Positions 12,152 through 25,400 of a DNA stretch of 64,000 bases are shown here, piece by piece (positions within the stretch are counted from its first letter, which is position 1; each line of letters starts with the position of its first letter). The notes under the pieces are model-generated. The model saw only the letters and a list, made by a program, of their open reading frames with translations, was not told where the DNA came from and did no database searches. The stretch spans positions 589,638 through 653,637 of the forward strand of contig PJRA01000453.1 in assembly GCA_016987375.1 (NCBI GenBank), read 5' to 3'. Source of the stretch: Brachionus koreanus. Its lineage: Eukaryota > Rotifera > Eurotatoria > Ploima > Brachionidae. The position numbers and the translations under genes were made by a program.

Positions 12152-13516
12152 ATGAGTTTAAATGAATTGATATATCAGAATTTTTCTCAAATGAATGCTC
12201 AGTATATCAAACAGGAGGAAGAGCACGAGTCGACCACCACTAATGAGACATCATCGTCTAATTTACAATCAGATGTATCTGTGGTTGAATCAGATGCCGA
12301 AGACAGAAATGAAAAGACTGGTGTTAATTCAGATGACGAAGAAGAAGAGCAAAGACAGGAATTGCCCGGCATTGGGCAGCTTTATCAGCAAAACATGGTT
12401 TCGTCACAAATGATGCAATTAATTCAAGCACAAAAAAGTGAAAAAATTGAAAATGAAAAAGAAAATGCGCCCATATGCAAATATTGTAATAAAATATTTG
12501 CCAATGTGTCCAATTTAAATCATCATGTTAGTGCAATACATTTAAATCAATCTAAATGGATATGCAGTCAATGTGGCAAGATATGCTCGAGTAAATCAAA
12601 TCTAAAGGTTCATTTGAGAGTGCACTTGAGAGTCAAACCATATCATTGTAGATGGTGTTCATACAGTTGTATGCATCATAGTTCAATTAGAGACCATTTG
12701 GCTAAGGTTCACCCGGACAAAAGTCACACACCACTCCAACCAGGCTATTTGTTCAATTCACAAGCTGTACCAGAGCCAGAAGTGTTCAACTCAATGGGAT
12801 ATAATGGCAATGCGTCGACAAACGAACCCAAGCCCAAACGAGTTAGCTCCGAAGTCGAATGTGGCTTTCAAAGTCCCGAAAAGATGCGCACATCTAAAAA
12901 AATGCGAGTTGAAAAACAATCCAAGTCGCCTGTTCGAGCAACGCTAAATCAGCCGCCAGTCTATCCATCAGTTCAAACTTCACCGGCTCAAAATTTACAG
13001 CAAAATCAAATGTCCAGTTTATACAGTGCTTACATGGCCAGAATGTTGCCATTCATGTACAATCCACTTCAATATGCAGCTGCATTGTCAAATAATCATC
13101 AATCTACTCCAAGCTCACAATTTTTAGGTTTTTTGAATCAAAATTTTCAAATGGGTCAAGGACATCAATCAAGACAAAATTTAACTTATGCCAAAGAAGG
13201 AGTTTTTTCTTCAGTATTGTCTGGATCTTCATCATCTGATGAACATCAAACTAACAGCAGTGGAAATTACAGCTATAGTGGATCAAGCAGAAGCTCGAGT
13301 ATGTCACCTTCAAATAAAGCTAGCAATCATATAAGCACTTCGACAGACACTGATTCTAATGTCAAAGTAGCTTCGCCTCGACCGGAATCATTGGCCAAGC
13401 CAAAAATATCTCTTTCGATTGAACAAATGCTAAATACTAAAGTTGACAAAGAAACTCAAACTGAAACTAATCCGTGTTCATCATGTCCCTATTGTTGCGG
13501 AGGCCAGTCAAATTAA
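12152..13516 (+). CDS. C2H2 zinc-finger transcription factor (three fingers)
   Basis: 454-residue protein in one coding exon. Three consecutive C2H2 fingers lie at residues 109-130 (C-x2-C-x12-H-x4-H), 138-158 and 166-187. The linkers are irregular rather than the standard TGEKP, and the last finger begins KPYHCRWC. Residues 24-67 form an acidic, Ser-rich segment, and the region after the fingers is long, Ser/Gln/Asn-rich and probably disordered. The last residues contain a small cysteine cluster (CSSCPYCCGG) that could bind metal. A nuclear DNA-binding regulator is the likely role, but I cannot assign it to a named family. The start fits because no upstream in-frame ATG is needed and a 3' splice-like site lies about 30 bp before it, which suggests a 5'UTR intron. 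Confidence 0.88.
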   Translation: MSLNELIYQNFSQMNAQYIKQEEEHESTTTNETSSSNLQSDVSVVESDAEDRNEKTGVNSDDEEEEQRQELPGIGQLYQQNMVSSQMMQLIQAQKSEKIENEKENAPICKYCNKIFANVSNLNHHVSAIHLNQSKWICSQCGKICSSKSNLKVHLRVHLRVKPYHCRWCSYSCMHHSSIRDHLAKVHPDKSHTPLQPGYLFNSQAVPEPEVFNSMGYNGNASTNEPKPKRVSSEVECGFQSPEKMRTSKKMRVEKQSKSPVRATLNQPPVYPSVQTSPAQNLQQNQMSSLYSAYMARMLPFMYNPLQYAAALSNNHQSTPSSQFLGFLNQNFQMGQGHQSRQNLTYAKEGVFSSVLSGSSSSDEHQTNSSGNYSYSGSSRSSSMSPSNKASNHISTSTDTDSNVKVASPRPESLAKPKISLSIEQMLNTKVDKETQTETNPCSSCPYCCGGQSN

Positions 13517-15320
13517 CGTAGCATGGTTAATTCGAATAATTAATTTGTGTTGCGTTTATCTTCTAAATATATATTTACTCTTTTTTTTTTATTTTAATTA
13601 AATCAACACTAACGAATGAGAATTTTCCTTTTAGTTTTTATTTTTCTTTGTTAATTATTTAATTTTTCTTATTTTTTTTATCAACATTTATTGGACAAAA
13701 ATGTATTTTTTTAGGCATAATTTCTAGAATTAATTTTTTTTCTCATGTTAATATATTTTATTCTCAACAAAAAAAATAAACTTAAAAAATTTTAAATTAA
13801 TCTTTCAACCATAAAAAGTACTTGAAGAAATTGAAGCTCAGTAAGTAAAATGAAAGGCATATGTTTGATGTAAAAAAAAAACATGACTTCTCGATGTATT
13901 AAATAAAAAAATATACAATCTAATGTAACTCTTCGTTCAGTTTCAACTACGAATTAATATTTTATTAAATTTTTGTTCCAATAAAATTTTCAAAAATTTT
14001 TTTTTTTAAATTTTAATTAAATTTAAAAATAAATAGAGTTTTAAAAATCTTAAAGATTTTTATCCATTGATTCTAAAACTGATGTCTTTTTAGTTGAGAA
14101 TGTCTAATAAGAGGATATCATACGGACGGGCCCAAGAGCAGTCATGTAAACATATCATCTACCAACAAGAATATAAGCCCCAGAAGACTAATAAAACAGG
14201 TTCTTAGTAACAGTAATTTTTAAAGTTGAATGCAATTGTCACTTGGTTAGTGTTTTTTAGTACCTGGAAAAAATAATAGTCTATAACCGTTTATGGTCAA
14301 TTTTAATCCGGGAGAGGTCAAAATGATCGCATCTCCCTCCTATTCAATATCACTCAATTTTTTAACTAACTAAACTATAAGTGTTATAGTTAACAGCAAG
14401 CATATGTAATTGCTCCAGAACTTCTAATAAGAGGATCAATAAGACGGACTTATTTTAACGTTTCAGGAGCTATTAAACTTTGATTTTTTATTTACAAAAA
14501 ATTTTAAAAAAATTAAAAATTGCAAATAGTTATTAAAAAATATTAGTTTAGTTTATTGTGTAAATATAAATGGGACAGTTAGTGACATACACCATTTTTT
14601 ACAGTACTATTGAATGAATAACTTTACATACTTTATATATGAAAAAATAAAGACATAAAAAGGTTCAAAGTCGAGTCTATTCTGATGTTATCTCATGTGT
14701 TTTTTGATTACCATTTTTACCTCGAACATCTTGTTGCAAATAAGGCATTTTGTTTAGTTTTACGGTTCTTCTATTAGTATTTGAATTTTATCATGTGTAG
14801 ATGGCAAAGTTAATCTGTAGAGTTCTTGCTTTTTTTGTTTTAAACTGGAATAAAGAATTAGAGCGGTCGACATTTTTAATTACGAGAAATAAAATTTATT
14901 TTATAATTGTATGTACTTTTTAAATATATTCAAAATTAATTTTGTATATTTTTTATTTCTTTTCTAATTGAATTTTTGTTTTTCGACATTTTTAAAAATA
15001 TTTTCTTAATTTCCATCCTATCACATAAATTGTGTACACGTTTAAATTTTATAATCCACATAAAAAATAATTATTTTGAAGTTAAAGATAAAATATTCTA
15101 TTTTTTCATCGATGCCACATTAATTAGATTAAATGTATTGAAATAATGAACAGCAAAAATGAATGATGGAAAACAAGACATAGATAAAGAACTGTAAGAA
15201 CAAAGATGACTTCGAAGAGAATAATTAAAAGAAAATTGAAGCAGATTTAGCAATCAATAATTTTATTAATGTTAAATACGAAAAATAAATAAAATGTCAA
15301 TAAAATGTAAAAAGGTAATT
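13517..15320. other. Intergenic region between convergent genes
   Basis: Lies between the 3' ends of the zinc-finger gene and MIOS. No gene seen. The short direct repeat tctaataagaggat occurs near 14103 and 14425 in otherwise unrelated, slightly less AT-rich sequence, possibly a degraded mobile element. Confidence 0.5.
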
Positions 15321-18300
15321 TTAAAAAATTTCTTCGTAGAAATCTTCTGTAACATAACACTGACAATTACAACTCATAACAGGACATTCAGGATTAGTTC
15401 TTTAGAAAAAAAAAACAAAAATTTAGAAATCATCCATAGCTAGATATAAAAACAATACCTAAACCAAGATTCTAAGTGTCCCAGATGACCACCATGACTA
15501 CACTTCTGACAAAACAAAAACCAATAAGTCATTTTATTCGTAATGCCAAGGAATGCAGATTTTGGTGGATCGACTGTCATGTAAAGTTGGCATACAGAAC
15601 ATCTTAATGAAGGTCTTTGACATTGCTGACAAGTCATGCCATTATTAGGAAATTGTCTTCTAATTCGTGTTGAAAAATTGTTGCCACAAGAGAGGCATCT
15701 AACGAATACTTTAGGATCTTGTGGCATGCCTATTTTAATATCAAAATGAGCTCTCTGCTCCCACAGCATCCAAGCATCAAGCAAATTTTTATAACTTTCT
15801 ATCCAAACGTTAACGTATTTATTAGCCAAAGTTTGAGCACAATTTGAGTTGATGATTGCGACTGCTGCGGTTTGTACATCACTGGTTCGATTGATGTAAA
15901 ATCGAAACAAATCAATGCAGTCAACATTAAGACCAGTCAAAAGTATTCCATGCAAATTACCATCTCTCACAAAATTATTTGTAAACGTTTTGATACACTG
16001 ATCCAATTTCTTTCATTTTCAAATTTGTATTTAATAAAATATTTATTATATCTACTTTAAACTGTCATGTTTCATTCGATCTTTAGGTTCAAAGTTTGCT
16101 AAATTTGAAACTTTTGAATAGTTTTAAAGGTATTTTTTAATTTAGAGATGTTAAAATTTGTCTTAATAAAAGAATAAAAACTTAAAAAAAAATAAAAAAC
16201 CAACTTCTTTAGCACTCAAAAGCCTGAGGGGTCTTTTGTACCTCTTTTCCTACTTCCTTTATTTATTTTTTATTCAGTAAATTTAATTTAATTTTTTTTA
16301 CAAAATAATTTTATTTTCATTGAAAATTAATTTTTCATAAAATAAGCCCAAATTTTTTATCTCTAAATAGAAAATACCTTTAATTTTTAAAAAAAAAAAA
16401 TTATTCAGATATTTCAAATTAAGCAGAATTAAATCTAAAAATCAATTGAAACAAGCCAATTTCACATAAAATTTCATTTTACTTCATTTGATAGAATACT
16501 CATTGCCATACAAACACGATCTTGTAGTTTTATACTCTGATCATTGTACTAATACACAATTTATTAGTTTCACAAAAAAAATTTAATAATTTTCTTAACT
16601 TACAATGCTATAATAATAATTATAGTCGGAATCGTTTTGATAGGCAAACAAAGCCTTCAAGTAGGGATTTGAAATTTTATCTAATACTCTAACAGACTCT
16701 TTGTTGCTTAGGCCTTTGCGGTTTATCATTAAAGACAAGGTAAGAGCCAAATATTCGTTTGAATTAGCTAATAGGAGAATGAAATTTTGAAAAAAAATTT
16801 TTTTTTTCTTTTGATGTACTTTGTTTTGAAGCATTTTTTAAAATTTCTATCGCTCTTTCAAACCCATTGTTGAACATAGCTATACAAGCGGCTCTTTCGT
16901 ATTCACCTTGAGATTCGAGTCTTAACAAAAAAAGTTTACTAATTTTTTTGTTACTTTTCGAACTCTGTTCTCACTTTGTCACTGTTTCTGACCAGTTAAA
17001 CCATCCGCACAACTTAAAAATGTATTCTCTTAAAATTTATTTATTAAAAAATTAACTTTAAAAATAAAATTTATTTAAAAACCTTTTTATTTTATTGAAG
17101 TCGTCGGTTAAGTTTTCAGGTGGTTGGGCTTTTTAAATTGTCTGTAATTAAGAAATAGGCTAAAACCTAAAACCTACTTGCCAATATGGATTTAACTCCA
17201 GAGAATTTTTCAAAATAAGTATGTTCATTTGCTTTCGATACTTTTTTTTTGTTAAAAATAATAATTTTAAATTTTAAAAATTTTGAAAAAAATTTCTACT
17301 CTCAAGCCATTTCCATAGAAATTTTATTTCCAATTCACTTTTATTATCACTTAATAAATTTGCATTTTCCTTGAAACTTTTAATTCCATAAGAATTTTTG
17401 GCTCTTTGTCTCATTTTTTCTCCTATATCTATTTCATCATCAATTTCCTGAGACTGAACTGTACAAACTTTATCGTTAAGAGCAATATTAAGATTTTCGT
17501 TAAATGAAATTCCCTAAAATATAACAAAAAAAGATTAAATTTTTCTTTAATTAAATTAATCTACAATAGGTGAATAGTCAGCCACCACTAAGTCAACAAG
17601 CTTTAGTGTATTCAGATCAGTAAATGTAGCCATTAGTCTATTGGAATCTTTGCTATGCCAGCTAAATGAGTTTATAACAAATGAGCTCTTGTAGTACTTA
17701 TAGTCTTTTTGGCAATTTTTATTTTATTTTTCAAATTTAGATAAAAATTTACATTGAATTTTTTCCTTGATTAGTTTGTCTTCTCGTTCTTCCAAACGAA
17801 AAACATTGACATTTGGCGAATTTTCGGTCAAAACAGCCAGTCGATTAGTTCTAGATGGACAAAACTGAATACTTTTAATAGGTCTTGATTCCTCAATAAA
17901 ATCAACAGGTTCTTTGTAGTCTCTCAAGTCCCACAATGCTATTTGATTCTTTTATTTCCAAAATAAAAATAAAATCAAACTAGTTTTTTTTTTTACTTGG
18001 TAAAATGAAGCAGCTTTAAAAATGCCTTTTGGATCAATACAAAATCCATATATATAATCGGTCTTTAAGGATTCGATTGGATCTCCGCCAGCTAGCCACT
18101 CGAATTAGCACATTAGATAATAATTTCTCAAAATTTACCTCTTAAATCAAATAAAGAAAGTCTATTTTCAAATGAGGCAAATAGACAATCGGAAGTTTCA
18201 TAGCTCCATGCAAGTGATAAGCAAGATCCAGTTTCATCTTATTCAAAATTAAAGACAAAAGAAGACTAATATGGTAATTTACTTAATTGACGGCTTGGAT

Positions 18301-20012
18301 TATTATTAGGTTGGCTTAGATCCCAAATACACACTGAGCTACAGTTGTCATTTTGCTCAAAACCCAGACCTAGCTAAAAATTAAATCTGAAAAAAAAATA
18401 TTCTTATCATGTTGAGCCATAAAATTTTGCGCTTTTTAAAAGGCTGGGCATTTTTGGTTTTTGTAATTCTAAAATTAATTAAGTCATATTAACGGGTGAG
18501 TCATAATGTTTTGCAAAATTTTCAAAACTAGTTTAAAATATGAACAGATATTCGGACAGAGCTGAAACTTCACTCGCTTATTACAACATAAATAACTAGA
18601 CCATAAAAAACATAAATAACTTAAAAAAATAACTAGACCGAAAATTTCTTGACAGTTAAATACTTTTTTTAGGTAATTTTTAGCTTTAAGATTTTTTGGT
18701 CAAACGGACTTTAGGTCGGGGACACTCTACCCAATATAACTCAGAACTTAAGTTAAAAAATTTACAAGAAGAATGTTGTAATAAGTGAGTGAATTTTCAG
18801 CTCTGTCCGAATATCTGTTCTTATTTTAATCTAGGTTTGAAAATTTTTTAAAAACATTATGACTTCTCTACCGTTATATGTTAAAATAAGCCGAATTGAA
18901 TGCTCTTTCAAAATCTTTTTTTTTAATTAATTCTAAAAAATTGCATAAAATGAAAATTTTAAATAAAAATTTTGAAATTTTGGTACTGTTATGTCATTAT
19001 TGGAAAAAGGTCTATCAGCAAAGAGAGTAACTTGTGGAATATGTCTAGTGAAAGGTAAAAATGTGCTTTAAGTAAGAACTGGGCAATTTGATACATATTT
19101 AAATCATTGCAGAGCTAGGAATTCATTTTTTCAAATTTTTACAATACTGTACTGTTTACAGAACCAATTTTGCACAATTAGAAAAAAAAATACATACCTT
19201 TTTCCCTTTAGTTCAGTAATTTTTGTACTAAAATTTCAAATTGCTATTTTCCTACCTAAGACCAAGTTGAAGAAGAGTGTCGTGAGTTTATCAGACTACA
19301 AAAGCCGTCAATGGTACAAGAGAGAAATCGAAATACTGACTGATAGATGACGAGAGGCTAAAGAGCATAAATATTTATATTTTTAGGATTGGTTAACTAA
19401 TGATTTTTTTATTTGATAAATTTAAAAAAAGTTGAAAAAAAAACGCAAAATTTTTTGACTCACCAAAATATTTTAAATTACATAAGATTGATTTTTAGGG
19501 CTCCATTCAATTTGATTGCATTTTTTTGCCATTCCGACATCTAATGATCGAACTAAAGCAAAAATTTTAGTTTAAATAATTGAATATTTTTTAAATTCAA
19601 CCTTCCTCAAGGTCCAGCATGCGAATAATCCTTATTTGACTAGATTCATTTTCGAACAAGGCAATACTATTTAGATTCGTGAATGGATGCCACGATATCA
19701 TCTTTAAGTAAAATAATATTTACTTTATGTGATTATTGATAAACAAAAAAATACTACTTTTTGCTTTGAATAGCTATTAATAGAACCAATTAATCTGGCA
19801 CAAGTACTCTCAGAAACAAAAATGTTATTTTCATTCCAGTTCTTAACTGAATCGAAATTTATTCAGACTAATTAATTAAGTAATAATATCCCACATGAAT
19901 TATTAATGCTTGTCAATCGATAAAAGTTGACCGAATTGCCAACAAGTATAAACTCTTCATCCACTTGTGGTGACCACTTTATTGCTATTTCGCTTAAATG
20001 ACTAGTTGACAT
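15321..20012 (-). CDS. MIOS: MIOS, GATOR2 complex subunit (multi-exon)
   Basis: Start at ATG 20012 (MSTSHLSEIAIKWSPQVDEE), followed by WD40-like exons through about 17.3 kb. One exon near 17.73-17.94 kb reads WDLRDYKEPVDFIEE. Helical-repeat exons follow near 16.83-16.92 kb (LESQGEYERAACIAMF) and 16.6-16.77 kb (NPYLKALFAY). The C-terminal part is in 15459-16009 (LHGILLTGL, NLLDAWMLW) with Cys pairs of the zinc-binding end. The last exon, 15321-15399, encodes ECPVMSCNCQC and the stop. This order, and the C-terminal RING-like cysteine pattern, match MIOS, a scaffold subunit of GATOR2 that relieves GATOR1 inhibition of TORC1 at the lysosome when amino acids are present. One exon junction near 16010-16055 does not phase cleanly. 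The large intron region 18.4-19.5 kb carries two mobile elements. Confidence 0.85.
18485..18881. mobile_element. Inverted-repeat element (MITE) in a MIOS intron
   Basis: Two arms of about 105 bp (18485-18590 and 18774-18881) are near-perfect inverted copies. Both contain gaacagatattcggacagag on one strand or the other, and also cataatgtttt and cttattacaacat. About 180 bp separate them. A transcript through it would fold into a long hairpin. No coding capacity. Confidence 0.85.
18970..19245. mobile_element. MITE-like element, copy 2 (MIOS intron)
   Basis: Begins with a terminal-type motif (gaaattttggtactg) and ends with its approximate inverted form (tttgtactaaaatttc). The internal block 19102-19180 matches 33283-33360, sharing ctaggaattcatt and a following ttgcac/ttgcaa region. 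No coding capacity. Confidence 0.65.
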
Positions 20013-21060
20013 TTTATTTCGTATTTAATAGTTCTTCTTTTAGTTTATTTTATCACGTGTAAATTCTATTTAGTTTTATTAAAAATCTAAATTATCTGAA
20101 TTAAAAATCTTTAATATTATTTATTTGTATGTTAAAATAATTTTTATTTTGGATAAAAATTAAATAAATTTAAGATAGACTAAATAGTTCAATTTTTTTT
20201 TTAAATAAGTTTTTTTGAGATTAATTTTTTTTTAATTTTTAATTATGATTTAACTAGATTTTGTATAATTTCTTAAAAAAAAATCGTAAATAATGTAAAC
20301 TAATGCATAATAAAGTAAATTTTTTTTCAAGTAAATTTTAAACTTATATTATTAATATTCTTGTTACTTTTTTTGCTGTTTCTAAAATCGCAGAACATTA
20401 AATTATCAAGTTTTTATATCTTGTTGCTTGTAATCTTCTAAAATAAATTTCTAATTAATTTTTAATAAATTAAAAGCCGTCAAATATTGAAATTCAAGCT
20501 TTTGATTTTAATTTTATTTGTTTCTATATTAATTTATCACTAAAATAGATTCAATAATAGTCATAATTTTTCAAATTTTTTTTTTAATCTGTGAATTATT
20601 CAAAAGAAAATTTTTATTCGCTTTTTAAAAAATTTAAATCAGAGTAAAATTTCAAAAAAAAAAAAAATTTCTAATTTCATTTTTTTGAATAAATTGCAAA
20701 AATTATAGAAGAAGAATGAAGGTAAGAAGTTTTTGCTAAAAATAAATTTTAAATGAAGGAAACTAACAAAATTTTCAAAAATTTTTGAAAATTCTGAATC
20801 GAACGATATGTCCTATTTAAATTTTAAAACTAAAGAAGTTAAGAAGAATTTTTACTTTGTAAAAATAAATGGAGCTCAGGAAATTTTCAAAATTTAGAGG
20901 TTTATATAGGACCCAAAAATAGTCTATGGTTAAAAAAAAATAAGATATCATTTTTGATTTTGTTATCATTTAAATTCTAAGCATCTTTAGAAATCATATT
21001 ATTGATAAAATAAATAAGAATTGACTACTCTTCAAAATGATGTATCTAATTCTATGATAT
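20013..21060. other. AT-rich intergenic region
   Basis: Upstream of MIOS. No gene, RNA or clear repeat seen. It should contain the MIOS promoter, but no specific element is recognisable. Confidence 0.4.
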
Positions 21061-21120
21061 TTTTCTTGAAATGAAGATTACATTCGTTCAAATTGTTTAG
21101 AATAAAGTTCTGCATTTTTA

Positions 21121-21841
21121 GAACAACTGCCTGGAACCAGCTCAAAGTTACTTTAGTCTACTTTATGCAGACGACTGCAAGTAATTCTGTATTATCGATC
21201 AATACAATCCGCATTAATCATTTAAATTACTTCAAGATAATATTGATTCATTTATTAGCTGCTTTAATGAATGGTCTATGGATCTAAATTTTGACAAATG
21301 CGAGATTATGAGTTTTAATCGAAATCAAGGGCTCCAAAATAATTATATTTTGAATGATTTAGCCAATGGAAAAACTCATCTTGTCTCAAGATCCCGGATT
21401 CAGAAAGACTTAGAAATCTGGATTCAAAACGATTTAAAATGGCATTCGCAGGTTTGCTCAGCAGCCTCAAAAGGCAACAAAATACTTGGTCAAGTTCTTA
21501 ATGGTATTAAATTTCGAACACAGATGGTCATTAAATTACTTAATACAAGTCTCATTTTAAGCTTTTCACTCACTTTTTCAAGCAGAAGTACAAGAGGCCA
21601 TCCATTCAAAATTAAAAGAGAAATAATCAAAAATTGTGCCCAACGATACCACTTCTTTACAAACCGAGTAGTAAATGACTGGAATAAGTTGGGAGTAGAT
21701 GCAGTGGAAGTTCAATCTAGCGATATTTTTAAAGCAAAAATAGACAAAAAACTGTCATTATCTATTGTCAGATTTTACGTTGCAATAAACCACTATACTA
21801 TACTATACTATACTATACTAGCTTCTTATTCTGTTTTATAG
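21121..21841 (+). pseudogene. Non-LTR retrotransposon remnant (RT C-terminal part)
   Basis: The reverse-transcriptase active-site motif YADD is encoded at 21164-21175 (LLYADDCK) but is out of frame with the downstream open stretch, so the copy is broken. From 21278 the frame reads WSMDLNFDKCEIMSFN, KDLEIWIQNDLKWH and later FFTNRVVNDWNKLG, all typical of the thumb and C-terminal region of LINE-type RTs in the CR1/Jockey style. The element is 5'-truncated and ends in a short TATAC repeat at about 21793-21820, which may be its 3' tail. It is not expected to be active. Confidence 0.8.
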
Positions 21842-22443
21842 TGCTAAATTTCAAAAAAATTTTCGTATCTGAGAGTATAAAATTTGTTTAAAATTAAATT
21901 ATTGAAATGGATTTTCCTAAAGTGTTTTTAGAAATAAATATTTTTATTTATTTTTTTAATAAAATTGTTCGTTAGATCTTAAATAATAAGTAATTTTAGC
22001 CATAGAAAAGTAAAAAATTTTTGATCAATTTTTGAAAAATAAATAGTTTTTTTTTTTCAAAATTTTATTATTAAATTTTTAAATTAGAACATTAAATTTA
22101 AGCTATTTTTAATCGACTGACATAAAGTCAAATTTAAAAGCTTGTCCTTTTAAATTAAATTGAACGGAAACACAAAATGGAATAGTGACACAAAATTAGT
22201 CCTATTTAGACAAAAAACAAAATGAGTTAACTTTTATAAAAAAAAAATACTAATTTTGGCCAAATATTGAAAAAAAAATTTGACACTCAAAATGCTTTAA
22301 AGTTTTTTGCTAAACAACTAAATCAACTGGAACAAACATTAAAATCATTACTCTTTTTTTCATAAAAAAAGAAAAAAGCAATATTAAAAGAAATTAAGAG
22401 AAAAAAAATCTATTTACACAACGGCTACAATTAAAATAAATAG

Positions 22444-25400
22444 TTATTTAATTTGAAATTTAACTTTTTTTGTATTCAAACTTTTATTCAACGAATAGTC
22501 AAGTGTATTGTTGTTCTCTTTGAAACCCTCTTGAGCATAGATTTTAAACGATTTTGGCAAATTGTTACTAGTTTTGTTTGAAGACTTGGCCCACTTTTTC
22601 AAACTGGTCAAATTGCAGCAATGCGCAGTCAAACTAGTGTCCGCCTCCTGACTATTGTGTCCTTTGCGGATCATTTTAACATACTTGTCGCTTAGATTAG
22701 TAGCTGGAGGTAAAGCTATAGGAGTAGCAGCACTTTTTTTCTGATTAGCAGCGGTAGCGCGAAGCTTATTAGAAACTTTGGCAGTGCTAAAGTCAACAGC
22801 AGGCATGTTATTATCCTCAGGAGTCTCAAATTTGGACAAGTCAATGGGAGTAATTTTTAAATCGCTTTGTTTAGAATGCTGATCCTTGACGGGAGTCAAG
22901 TCAAGACTGGCATCTTTGTTGTTTATGTTTTTTGAGTAGTAATAATTGACAGTGTCGGTGAAAAGAACATCGTCCTCGTCGGACTCGTCGTAGTCTTCTT
23001 CCTGGTCAAGCAGGTCATTGTCCTCTTGATTTTCCATATGAGCACAGTCGTCTTCGGAGTCGACATCCTGGATTTTTTTCAACGTGGCATTTAGTGATTC
23101 GGGAGGCGACGGAATCGCTGTAGTTGTACATGTCGACAGTGTATTTGTCTCAGTGGTTGTTATAGTCGTGGTCTGAACAGACTCTTGTTCCATTGACAAA
23201 AGAACTGGCCTCGTTTGAATATACTTTTTCAACATTTTTAAAAATTCATATTTCTCTCTATCATATTTGGACAATAGATACATGTAGACATCGATTATTC
23301 CATGGCGAGCTTGACAGCCGAGTTTTATTTTGCATATGGACCTAAATGTCTCAGTATCGGGCTCGTACTCTTGACTAAAATCAATTACTTTAACATAGAG
23401 TATTTTTTTGTACACCATTTTAACAAAATGTTTTCTAGCCTCTTTGCACAGATAAAGTCTTTTGTTCAATTTGAGCTGTTTGTTTATTGTTAATTGATCG
23501 ACATGTTCGTCTACGTACAACGAACAGTACAAAGCCTTAATGGGAAAATTGAAAAATTTCTCCTCTGTTTCTCTTAGATCGGTTTGTTTGTCTAGTATTT
23601 TTTCCAGGCCAATGTCCAAAAATCTGACTTTAACTTTGAAAGGATCAGTGTCATAATTGTTTAGAACAAGCGCTCTATGCCAGCTATTTTTGTACATAGC
23701 AGCGACATGTTGATTTTTGACAAGAGATTTTGGAGCTTCGGCCAATCTAACATGCAAATTAAAGTATTTGAACATTTCCTGAAATTTTCTCTCGTCATCT
23801 TCATTGTAAATAACTTCGGTCCAAAATCTGCCATTTTCCGATAAAACATCGTTTATTCGGCATTTAAACTTGGAATTTTTGTACAAACGTTTCGGATTTA
23901 TGTCAAGCAAATGATCGATTTTGAACGAATTGTCCGATTTGATTGGCGACGTGTTTTGTAAATTTTTAAGCGAGTTCATAAATGTTTTGAGTCGTGGCGA
24001 TTCGGTTTTAACCGGAATAATGGTCGTTTGCGATGAGCTCGATGTTGGCTGAGGATTGTCGCCATTGTTTTGCATTGCCTCGAGCTCTTTTTGATCGGGC
24101 GGAGGAGGCAGAGTATCCGTGGACGAGTTCATGAATTGTTCAGGTGGAGGCGGAAATTTGAACGATTCAGTTTCCAATGGTTCGCTTGTATCCAACGATA
24201 TTTTTTGTGCGCACGATTTACCGTCTATTGAATCACCTTCGCTCAATGACCTTCGTTTGGTTTCTTGTTCTTCTTCAGTGTCCAGTCCGTACAAACTAAA
24301 ATTGGCACTTCTAAAATTAGACATTCGTGTAGCGCTGTTCGAACGACGCTTAACAGGCTCAAGATCTACGCCTGTCGAATTTTTTACTGTGTTCAAATAG
24401 TTTACAACATGTTTGTTTGTGTGTCTATCGGCCAAATTAGGACAAGAGTTTGACACTGCTAAAGAGTCTTTGTCCGATCTATATGCTTCGGCTCGACTCG
24501 GCTTAATCAAAGGAAAATGCGGCGCGGGTGGAAGTGCTGCATTTTTTAATTCGTCCTTGACCTCAGCATTTTGTAATGTTGAATTTGGATCACGTGACAT
24601 GTTATGTTTGAAAGAACTATTTTTTGATTCGTCCTTGACCTCAGCATTTTGTAATGTTGAATTTGGATCACGTGACATGTTATGTTTGAAAGAACTATTT
24701 TTTGATTCGTCCTTGACCTCAGCATTTTGTAATGTTGAATTTGGATCACGTGACATACTATTTTTTGATTCTTGATTGTTGATATTTTTTAAAAAATCCT
24801 GCTCATCGTCCTTGACCTTTTGTATGGGTGAAAATGTTACATTGTTGTCTTCGTCTCTGATTAGTGCTTGAGGCGGCGTGGGAGGCAATGATGACTGTGA
24901 ATTTGGCGATTTTAGCGAATGACTGTTCCTGTGTGGCGTCGACTGTTGATTTGAAATTGAACGCGAAATAATCGACACTGGTTGATTTGGCGACACTAGT
25001 TCACTACAAATAGGAGTTATTATCAAATGACTATTGAACAATGAATCGCTGGCGTAAGACGATATGTCAGGCGAACTAGACGATCGTTGTGGCAATGACA
25101 CAGGCTCATTAAGCAGCTCATTTAACAATTTAGACTTTATTTTAAATTTATTATTATTGCTTTTGCCCAAATCAATTAATAATGAATCATTTGATTCGTT
25201 CATTATCTGATCATTTTCAAGTTGACAAAATTTTTCAAATAGCTGATCGGTTATTAGAATTGAATTGTTGGAATTGTGTCGTATTCTTGAATTGAACGAT
25301 GTCTCCAAAGTAACATTAAGCTTAGCTCCACTTAAATGAAACGATTCGCTTATGAGACAATTATTGCTCAAGCTGTTCAATACATGTCCATTATCGCTTA

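Noticed and set aside
21278..21841. Functional host gene of 187 codons
   Set aside because: Sequence motifs are those of the LINE RT C-terminal region, the YADD is out of frame upstream, and the element is truncated.
24551..24770. CRISPR-like array
   Set aside because: Directly abutting coding tandem repeats without spacers, in an animal gene.
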